Shown: in pieces, positions 33,990-39,445 of the stretch | Layout of the letters: each line of letters opens with the position of its first letter | How positions within the stretch are numbered: position 1 is the stretch's first letter | Assembly (NCBI GenBank): GCA_002502045.1 | Contig: DAPE01000016.1 | Span: forward strand, 1 to 39,445 | Direction of reading: 5' to 3' | DNA: 39,445 nt | From: Candidatus Parvarchaeota archaeon UBA573 | Lineage (GTDB): Archaea; Nanobdellota; Nanobdellia; Parvarchaeales; Parvarchaeaceae | Made by a program: the position numbers and the translations under genes | Notes under the pieces: generated by a model | Databases searched by the model: none | What the model was told of the DNA's origin: nothing | What the model saw: only the letters and a program-made list of their open reading frames with translations

Positions 33990-34692
33990 CGAGGAAAGAT
34001 TTGATAAGAGAAAATTCGATGAATTAAGACCAATGGAGGCAGAAACAGGTATAATACCTAATGCTAAAGGAAGTGCTAGGTTTAAAATCGGAAACACCGA
34101 AGCTATAGCAGCAGTTTACGGGCCAGAAGAAGTAAAGCCAAGACATATAGAAAAAGTAAACAAAGGGATAATAGTGTGCAAGTATGACATGTTGCCATTT
34201 TCAGTTCCGGATAGAGCAAGGCCTGGTATGGATAGAAGAGATATTGAAATAAGCCAAGTTATAACAAATGCACTTAACAGAGCCGTTATCCTAGAAGAAA
34301 TGCCTAGGGCAATGGTAAATGTAAGGATATACATAACACAAGCAGATGCTGGAACAAGATGTGCAAGCTTAACTGCTGCTTCAATGGCATGTGCAGATGC
34401 AGGATTACCTATGAGAGATTTAGTTGCGGCTGTAGCAGCAGGTAAAATCGGAGATAGTATTTGCTTAGATCTTACTAAAGAGGAAGAAGATTTTCATGAA
34501 GGAGGGGCTACTGATGTACCAATCGCACTTCTTCCATCAAAGAATGAAATAGTTCTTCTGCAGTTGGATGGAAAAGTTACGAGGGAAGAACTTAAAAAAG
34601 TAATAGAAATGGGTAAAAAGGGCGCAATGGAAATTTATGAGCTTGAAAAAGCTGCTCTTAAAAGGAGGTTTTTAAATGAAAGTAAAAGTTAG
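33985..34692 (+). CDS. rrp41: Exosome catalytic subunit Rrp41 (RNase PH family)
   Basis: The phosphorolytic active subunit of the exosome hexamer. I start it at the ATG at 33985 (MYEERFDKRKFDELRPMEAE), 12 bp after GGAGG (33969-33973); an upstream in-frame start at 33931 would put 18 residues of Rrp4-coding sequence in the product. Signs: RFDKRKFDELRPMEAETG, IEKVNKGIIVCKYDMLPFSV, DRRDIEISQVITNALNRAVI, DAGTRCASLTAASMACADAGLPM and GATDVPIALLPSKNEIVLLQLDGK, all close to archaeal Rrp41. 235 aa. Its 3' end overlaps the FAU-1 start by 17 bp. Confidence 0.96.
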   Translation: MYEERFDKRKFDELRPMEAETGIIPNAKGSARFKIGNTEAIAAVYGPEEVKPRHIEKVNKGIIVCKYDMLPFSVPDRARPGMDRRDIEISQVITNALNRAVILEEMPRAMVNVRIYITQADAGTRCASLTAASMACADAGLPMRDLVAAVAAGKIGDSICLDLTKEEEDFHEGGATDVPIALLPSKNEIVLLQLDGKVTREELKKVIEMGKKGAMEIYELEKAALKRRFLNESKS

Positions 34693-35992
34693 AGGTATTT
34701 ACTCAACAGCTATAACAAAACTACTGCTTGATGAAAAAATAGAAGTGACTCAGGCTGCAGAAGCAATCAAGAACGCTTTAAAAATCGAGGATGAAAGCAA
34801 ACCTGACATAATAATAGAAGATACTGAAACTAAGGAAGGAGTATATATATACGGCAATGGAAGTGAAAAAATTGTAAATCTTTTAAAAGAAAAACTTAAG
34901 ATGAGTATTTTTTATAAAGAAGAAATCGGCAAGATATACTGCGGTATAATAAAGAATACAGACCAAAAAGCAAAGTCTATAGTAATATCCCTTCCTGATG
35001 ATGAAGAAGGAGTTCTAGACCTTAAAAGCTTTTGGGGATATGTTAAGCCAGGGGCAAAGATACTTGTACAGTCCAAAGGTACTTATGATGGTAAAATAAT
35101 GCTTTCTACCCAATTAAGGATTTTTGGAGATAATATAATAATTATAAAAAATGGCTTCACAAAAATGAGCAAAGGCATACATTCAAATGAAGGAAAAACC
35201 AAATTATACGACATAGCAAAAGGCTTAAACTTAAAAGAATGGGGTATCTTATGGGTTCAAGGAGCAGAGGATAAGGAAGAAGAAGTGCTTAAACAGGAAC
35301 TAGAAGAACTACAGAAAAAAGAAGCAGAAATAAATGAGAAATTTAACAACTGTAATGAACCAAGTATAATTTATGAAGGCATGAACAAATACTTTATATT
35401 GTTCGATCAAAATGACAAAAATGAACTTGATAAGATAAGAAAGACTGCTATGCCAACAATAATGAATCATCATAAACTAAAATCTGCTGGATACACAATA
35501 CTTACTGATTTTGCAGAAAATCTACTAGATAAATACTCGGATGAGGAGATAAATAAAAAAATAAATGAAGTACTTCTAAGGTATGGCCCTGTAAAAGACA
35601 AACTATACAGACTTGCATTTACAAGACTTAATGGAACTTCATTCAAGATAGATGGGATAGTATCTGAATTAGTAGTAAAGGACGATGAAGTACAAAAACT
35701 TACAATAAACAGCAGAAGCGAATGGGGAGATAGGATATACACCCTGGAAAAGGATTTAGATTATGTTGATGTACTTAGAAACGGGGAAAAAGAAAGAATG
35801 CTGGTTATAAAACCTGAGATATTCCCTAAGTTTGCAAAGCTGATAACATTTGACATAACCGCTAAAAAAGAAGAAAACGAGATAAAAGTACAGAATGAAG
35901 ACAGATTAGAAAGACTTAGCAAAAAAGGAGAAATAAGCAATGAACTTAAAGACAAAATGAGCCAAGTTATAAATGAGATGAAACAATTATGA
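34676..35992 (+). CDS. Probable ribonuclease FAU-1 (RNase E/G-like)
   Basis: The N-terminus MKVKVRGIYSTAITKLLLDEK closely follows the FAU-1 (RNA-binding protein AU-1) family, which has an RNase E/G-like S1 part and acts on AU-rich RNA and pre-5S rRNA in studied archaea. Other family-like parts: YCGIIKNTDQKAKSIVISLPDDEEGVLDL (S1-like, about 86-114), GAKILVQSKGTYDGKIMLSTQLRIFG, and MNHHKLKS near 261. 438 aa is typical. A strong AGGAGG (34663-34668) precedes the ATG inside the end of rrp41, and its stop overlaps the rrp42 ATG (ATGA). The insertion between rrp41 and rrp42 is unusual; it ties another RNase to exosome production. Confidence 0.85.
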   Translation: MKVKVRGIYSTAITKLLLDEKIEVTQAAEAIKNALKIEDESKPDIIIEDTETKEGVYIYGNGSEKIVNLLKEKLKMSIFYKEEIGKIYCGIIKNTDQKAKSIVISLPDDEEGVLDLKSFWGYVKPGAKILVQSKGTYDGKIMLSTQLRIFGDNIIIIKNGFTKMSKGIHSNEGKTKLYDIAKGLNLKEWGILWVQGAEDKEEEVLKQELEELQKKEAEINEKFNNCNEPSIIYEGMNKYFILFDQNDKNELDKIRKTAMPTIMNHHKLKSAGYTILTDFAENLLDKYSDEEINKKINEVLLRYGPVKDKLYRLAFTRLNGTSFKIDGIVSELVVKDDEVQKLTINSRSEWGDRIYTLEKDLDYVDVLRNGEKERMLVIKPEIFPKFAKLITFDITAKKEENEIKVQNEDRLERLSKKGEISNELKDKMSQVINEMKQL

Positions 35993-36750
35993 CACTTGAA
36001 AATTATAATTATATAAGAGAATTAGCCGAAAAGAAAATAAGGCTAGACCAAAGAAGTGAATTTGAAGGCAGAAAAATAACAATAAAAGACAATGTAATAC
36101 ACCATTCAGATGGATCTGCCTATGTAGAAATTGGAGGCACTAAGGTTATGGCAGGAGTAAAGGTATTAAATGGTACTCCTTTTCCAGATAGACAAAATGA
36201 AGGTGCCTTAGTTGTAAACTTTGAAGCCTCAGAATTAGCAACAAATTATAATGATGACAGAATAAACTATTCAATAGAAGTTGGCAGAGTAACTGATAGG
36301 GGAATAAGAGAATCTAACTTAATAGACCTTACAAAATTGGTTATAGAAGAAGGAAAAACGGTTTCATTTGTATATGTTGATATAGTATGCCTTAATAATG
36401 AAGGAAACCTATTCGATGCTGCGAACATAGCTGCATTAAGGGCTATATTAAATACAAAATACAAGATAGAAGGCAAAGAAGAGACATTTACACTACCAAT
36501 TGATAAATCTAAATTAGCAATAAGCCATACATTTACAAAAATAAATGGAAATATCTTCTTTGATCCAAGCGCAGAAGAAGAAAAAACTGCAGATGCAAGA
36601 TTTACGATAGGTCTAAGTGAAAAAATAAATTCTCTACAGAAGGGAGGAGATGGTATGTTTACTCCTGAAGAGATCGATTTCTGTGTTGAAAAAGCTATTG
36701 AAATAAGAAAAGAAACCTTTAAAACCTTAATGGAGAATATAAATAATTGA
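35989..36750 (+). CDS. rrp42: Exosome subunit Rrp42 (RNase PH fold)
   Basis: The structural partner of Rrp41 in the hexameric ring; it lacks phosphorolytic activity but shapes the RNA-binding surface. Signs: IRLDQRSEFEGRKITIKD near the N-terminus (RxDGR-like), GSAYVEIGGTKVMAGVKVLNGTPFPDRQNEGALVVNFE, EVGRVTDRGIRESNLIDLTKLVIEEGKTVSFVYVDIVCLNNEGNLFDAANIAALRA, and FDPSAEEEKTADARFTIGLSE. 253 aa is normal. It overlaps FAU-1 by 4 bp and is followed one base later by rpoK. In many archaea rpl37ae follows rrp42; here it does not. Confidence 0.95.
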   Translation: MTLENYNYIRELAEKKIRLDQRSEFEGRKITIKDNVIHHSDGSAYVEIGGTKVMAGVKVLNGTPFPDRQNEGALVVNFEASELATNYNDDRINYSIEVGRVTDRGIRESNLIDLTKLVIEEGKTVSFVYVDIVCLNNEGNLFDAANIAALRAILNTKYKIEGKEETFTLPIDKSKLAISHTFTKINGNIFFDPSAEEEKTADARFTIGLSEKINSLQKGGDGMFTPEEIDFCVEKAIEIRKETFKTLMENINN

Positions 36751-36751
36751 T

Positions 36752-36934
36752 ATGGAAGAGTATAATAAATTCGAAAGGGCAAGATTGGTAGGAGCTAGGG
36801 CTCTGCAACTTTCTATGGGTGCTCCAGCACTTATAAAAGTAAACAAGAAAGAGGATACTTATATAGATATTGCAAAAAGAGAACTAGAAAAAGATATACT
36901 ACCTATAACGGTAAAAAAAGATCGAAATAAGTAA
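36752..36934 (+). CDS. rpoK: DNA-directed RNA polymerase subunit K (Rpb6/omega homologue)
   Basis: A small assembly subunit of archaeal RNA polymerase. The 60-aa product holds the Rpb6 core: YNKFERARLVGARALQLSMGAPALIKV, then DTYIDIAKRELEKDILPITVKK, matching TKFEKARIIGARALQIxMGAP...IAxxEL...PI. The length is typical of archaeal RpoK. The ATG is at 36752, one base after the rrp42 TGA, so it belongs to the superoperon. In many archaea it lies with ribosomal protein and enolase genes instead. About 44 bp containing a T-run precede srp54. Confidence 0.92.
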   Translation: MEEYNKFERARLVGARALQLSMGAPALIKVNKKEDTYIDIAKRELEKDILPITVKKDRNK

Positions 36935-36978
36935 AAGTTATTTTATTTTTATATATCTAAATCCTTCTATAATATTAA

Positions 36979-38292
36979 ATGGCATTCGAAGGTTTATCAA
37001 ATAGATTAAGGGAAGGAATAAAAAAACTGCTTAATTCCACAGGTAATGAAAAAATAGAGGAAGTTCTTACAGATATACAAACGGCTTTAACCGAAGGGGA
37101 TGTAGACAAAGCTACTATAGAAAAACTGATGAAAAAAATCAGAGACGATATAAAATCCAACAAAGGTAAGGGGTTAGTTACAAGAGAAAAAGTTATTGAT
37201 GTAATATACAATAATCTAGTTGAAATAGTTGGAAATGAAGAAACTAAAATCAACATAGATAGCGTACCTTTTAAAATACTTTTAGTAGGATTATTTGGAT
37301 CAGGAAAAACAACAACGGCTGCAAAACTTGCAAATTATTACAAAAAGAGGGGTTATAGAGTGTTACTTTTAGGACTAGATACGTTCAGACCAGCTGCATA
37401 TCAACAACTAGAACAGCTTTCAAAACAAATAAATGTAAAAATAGCTGGTGGCGGTGATGACCCAGTAAAAGCAATAAAAAACGCAATTGGATCATTTAAA
37501 AACTTCGATATTGTAATTGCAGATAGCGCTGGAAGGGATATATTGGATAATGCATTGGTTAAGGAGATAAAATTAGTAAAAGAAACGCTAAAACCAAATA
37601 ACGTAACACTAGTTATACCCGCAGATTTAGGCCAGAATGCGTCTATACAAGTAAAAGGCTTCCATGAGCTATTAGACATAAACAATATAATACTTACAAA
37701 AACAGATGGTACTGCTAATGGCGGAGGTGCACTAACTGCAGCTTACATAAGCGGCGCTAAGGTGACTTTTATAGGAACTGGAGAAAAAATAAACGATTTT
37801 GAGGAGTTTAATCCGAAGAAATTTGTTTCTAAATTACTTGGATTAGAAGGTTTAGAGTCACTGCTTGAAAAGGCAAAGGAAGAGAATATACAAGTAAATG
37901 AAGAAAGTGCAAAGCGGGTTATAAAAGGGGAGTTTAACCTAATGGATGTTTATGAGCAGTATTCCTCCGCCAAAAAAATAGGTTCTCCACAAAAAATAGC
38001 AGAGATGATGCCTGGAGTTCCATCATCTGGAAGAACAAAGGAATTACTTGAAAAACAGGAAGAAAACATTGGAAAATTTATAATATTAATGGACTCAATG
38101 ACGAAAGAGGAGTTGGAAAATCCAAAGGTTATTGATGCATCAAGGATAAGCAGGGTGGCCAAAGGAAGTGGCACTTCTGAAGAACTAGTAAGGGAACTTT
38201 TAGAACAATATAGAAAAATGAAAACTGTTATGAAAATGTCAAATAACAGACAGTTCTCAGGCTTGCTTAGGAGATTTGGTATAAAAATATGA
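36979..38292 (+). CDS. srp54: Signal recognition particle GTPase SRP54
   Basis: Binds signal sequences and 7S RNA and delivers ribosomes to the membrane receptor. Domain order: N domain (1-95), GTPase with G1 GLFGSGKTT (104-112), DTFRPAAYQQL, G3 DSAGRD (181-186; usually DTAGR), TKTDG (239-243), TANGGGALTAAY and FIGTGEKINDFEEFNP; then a Met-rich M domain (about 310-437) with KKIGSPQKIAEMMPG, RISRVAKGSGTS and VMKMSNNRQFSGLLRRFG. 437 aa is full length. A TATA-like TTTTATATATC upstream suggests an internal promoter in addition to superoperon read-through. The stop overlaps the zinc-ribbon ATG by 4 bp. Confidence 0.97.
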   Translation: MAFEGLSNRLREGIKKLLNSTGNEKIEEVLTDIQTALTEGDVDKATIEKLMKKIRDDIKSNKGKGLVTREKVIDVIYNNLVEIVGNEETKINIDSVPFKILLVGLFGSGKTTTAAKLANYYKKRGYRVLLLGLDTFRPAAYQQLEQLSKQINVKIAGGGDDPVKAIKNAIGSFKNFDIVIADSAGRDILDNALVKEIKLVKETLKPNNVTLVIPADLGQNASIQVKGFHELLDINNIILTKTDGTANGGGALTAAYISGAKVTFIGTGEKINDFEEFNPKKFVSKLLGLEGLESLLEKAKEENIQVNEESAKRVIKGEFNLMDVYEQYSSAKKIGSPQKIAEMMPGVPSSGRTKELLEKQEENIGKFIILMDSMTKEELENPKVIDASRISRVAKGSGTSEELVRELLEQYRKMKTVMKMSNNRQFSGLLRRFGIKI

Positions 38293-38414
38293 AATGCAGT
38301 GTCTGCGGAAAAGAGATAGAAACAACGTTCTTAGGTAAAATAAAAGGAAATTACCGAAAAAAAGACGGGAAATTATATACAGTATGTAATGATTGCTTCA
38401 AAAAAGGGCTATAA
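38289..38414 (+). CDS. 41-aa zinc-ribbon protein coupled to srp54
   Basis: The ATG at 38289 overlaps the srp54 TGA (ATGA) and reads MKCSVCGKEIETTFLGKIKG, then a Lys-rich middle and LYTVCNDCFKKGL before TAA. Two CxxC pairs (C3/C6 and C33/C36) form a clear zinc-ribbon pattern. The coupled start and the ordered Cys pairs argue that it is a real gene in spite of its size. Function unknown; RNA or protein binding is possible. Confidence 0.75.
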   Translation: MKCSVCGKEIETTFLGKIKGNYRKKDGKLYTVCNDCFKKGL

Positions 38415-38457
38415 AAACAAAGATAAGATATAATAATCGAGAAAAACAAAATAATTA

Positions 38458-38868
38458 ATGGAATACAAAAGTCCTTCATTAGCAGTTGATGGAGTAATCC
38501 TAAAAGACAATCAAATTCTTCTGATAAAGAGGAAAAATGACCCATATAAGGATAAGTGGGCCATACCCGGCGGATTCGTTGAATATGGAGAAAAGACTGA
38601 AGACGCAGTCTTAAGAGAAGTAAAAGAAGAAACGGGTTTGGAAGCAAAAATAAGTGACCTTGTGGGAGTTTATTCCAACCCTAAAAGAGACCCTAGAAAA
38701 CATGTAGTATCAATAACTTACTTATTAAAAGATATTTCTGGTACAGAGAAAGGTGGAGATGATGCTAAGGAAGCAAAATGGTGGAATATAAATGAATTAC
38801 CCGAACTCGCTTTTGATCATAAATATATAATAAATGATGCACTCAGAATTTATTATAATAAAAAATAA
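38458..38868 (+). CDS. Nudix hydrolase (ADP-ribose pyrophosphatase-like)
   Basis: Hydrolyses a nucleoside diphosphate linked to another group, X. The Nudix box is complete: GGFVEYGEKTEDAVLREVKEETGL (about 38-61) fits GX5EX7REUXEEXGU. Around it lie VDGVILKDNQILLIKRKNDPYKDKWAIPGG and YSNPKRDPRKHVVSITYLL; the latter is common in ADP-ribose pyrophosphatases. 136 aa is a single-domain protein. Located 43 bp after the zinc-ribbon gene on the same strand, with a TATA-like AGATATAATAATC close to the ATG, so probably leaderless and separately transcribed. Confidence 0.92.
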   Translation: MEYKSPSLAVDGVILKDNQILLIKRKNDPYKDKWAIPGGFVEYGEKTEDAVLREVKEETGLEAKISDLVGVYSNPKRDPRKHVVSITYLLKDISGTEKGGDDAKEAKWWNINELPELAFDHKYIINDALRIYYNKK

Positions 38869-38905
38869 AACCTTTTAATGTATACTGGTTATATCTTTTG
38901 TTAAA

Positions 38906-38980
38906 GGGCCCGTAGCTCAACTTGGACAGAGCGGCAGACTTCTAATCTGATGGTTGGGGGTTCAAATCCCTTCGGGCCCA
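38906..38980 (+). tRNA. tRNA-Arg (anticodon TCT)
   Basis: A 75-nt cloverleaf. The acceptor stem GGGCCCG/CGGGCCC is fully paired with discriminator A. The anticodon stem-loop GCAGA CTTCTAA TCTGA gives anticodon TCT (Arg, AGA/AGG codons), with one terminal mismatch in the stem. T arm GGGGTTCAAATCCCTT is shortened in pairing but standard in loop. This tRNA reads AGA, the Arg codon most used in the surrounding genes. Confidence 0.93.
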
Positions 38981-39069
38981 AGTTTAATTTGGGATAATGT
39001 TATCTCAAAGAAATGGCACTAACTACTTTATGGATTTAATATTTCGGATGCTATGCTCAAGGTATATTT

Positions 39070-39445
39070 TTAGTCTAAATTTACAGTGTATCTATTTACT
39101 CCACTTTTTTCAGCTTCAAGATAACCTTCAGTATTCAGTTTCATCTTCACACGGTCTCTTTTGAGTCCTAATCCCTCAAGAAACTCGATGAACTTCTTAG
39201 GGGTTTCATTTATACCCTCTTCACTGAAAATCACTCTTTTTGCCCCTTTCTCTCTAGCCCTATCCACCAAATCCTGGTATACCGCTTGGAATATCTGCGG
39301 CTTCCTAAAGGTCCTATGCCCCTCAACAGAATCAACAAGAAATTTATCCTTTTCCATGTAACATATCGCACTTCCTAATGCCTTCTCCCCTATGTTATAT
39401 CTTACAAGTATAAAGCCACTATCCTTGTCTTCGGAATAATAATCT
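39070..39445 (-). CDS. C-terminal part of an unknown, possibly GNAT-like protein (5' end outside window)
   Basis: The frame is open from the window edge to a stop at 39070, giving 124 residues; the internal ATG at 39357 is probably not the start. The sequence reads SEDKDSGFILVRYNIGEKAL, GSAICYMEKDKFLVDSVEGH, QAVYQDLVDRAREKGAKRVIF and IEFLEGLGLKRDRVKMKL. The order strand, strand, helix, strand, helix resembles the second half of a GNAT acetyltransferase, but the acetyl-CoA loop is not clear, so the call is weak. It has somewhat higher GC than neighbours and converges towards the tRNA-Arg. Confidence 0.5.
   Translation of the reverse strand, partial: DYYSEDKDSGFILVRYNIGEKALGSAICYMEKDKFLVDSVEGHRTFRKPQIFQAVYQDLVDRAREKGAKRVIFSEEGINETPKKFIEFLEGLGLKRDRVKMKLNTEGYLEAEKSGVNRYTVNLD

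Noticed and set aside
36267..36782. 171-codon minus-strand frame opposite rrp42
   Set aside because: Shadow of rrp42 and rpoK; no family features.
1..39445. CRISPR array, insertion sequence or prophage
   Set aside because: No regularly spaced repeats, transposase or integrase gene seen on either strand; the only tandem repeat is the 43-bp duplication.

Overview
The window is a gene-dense, AT-rich stretch of an archaeal chromosome. Archaeal identity rests on Nop5 and fibrillarin, the proteasome alpha subunit, SBDS, the Rrp4/Rrp41/Rrp42 exosome, RNA polymerase subunit K, SRP54, archaeal-type phosphoglycerate mutase and an Rnp2/Pop5-like protein. Short versions of several proteins (Nop5 248 aa, GrpE 150 aa, SBDS 224 aa), overlapping start/stop codons and small intergenic gaps suggest a reduced genome. 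My best guess is a DPANN lineage, possibly ARMAN/Parvarchaeum-like, but that placement is inference.

Layout. Positions 1-7235: the end of an unknown gene, an exonuclease III/AP endonuclease, then a minus-strand series with a KaiC-like ATPase, PolX, ApgM, a coiled-coil protein and the nop5-fibrillarin pair. Positions 7451-14155: a minus-strand four-gene unit encoding two different PrkA-type AAA+ proteins, a YeaH/DUF444 von Willebrand A protein and a SpoVR-family protein. It starts at one promoter that carries an inverted repeat. Positions 14549-19563: histidyl-tRNA synthetase, a small secreted/anchored protein, an ABC-2 export pair, tRNA-Asp and a large anchored surface protein. Positions 19605-26134: a stress and protein-folding block (a SecB-like protein, GrpE, DnaK, DnaJ and a glycosyltransferase on minus; an unknown protein and HtpX on plus) around a divergent promoter region with a perfect palindrome. 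Positions 26191-30051: tRNA-Arg, a tRNA-Pro with the unusual anticodon AGG, an ITPase-like protein, an SDR protein, a GapN-type aldehyde dehydrogenase and a small unknown gene. Positions 30052-31410: a decayed accessory patch with an AbiEi-like gene, an AbiEii C-terminal remnant, a 36-bp palindrome and a 43-bp tandem duplication. Positions 31411-38414: the exosome/proteasome superoperon (small membrane protein, Pop5, PsmA, SBDS, Rrp4, Rrp41, RNase FAU-1, Rrp42, RpoK, SRP54, zinc ribbon). The end has a Nudix hydrolase, tRNA-Arg(TCT) and a partial gene.

How the genes fit together. The superoperon joins RNA 3'-end decay, tRNA 5' processing, ribosome maturation, protein degradation and protein targeting. 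The chaperone block and HtpX form a second protein quality-control group. The PrkA-PrkA-YeaH-SpoVR unit is the most interesting system here: its families are known from bacterial stress and sporulation physiology and from haloarchaea, but the biochemical role is unresolved. GapN and ApgM suggest a lower glycolysis that uses the non-phosphorylating route to 3-phosphoglycerate.
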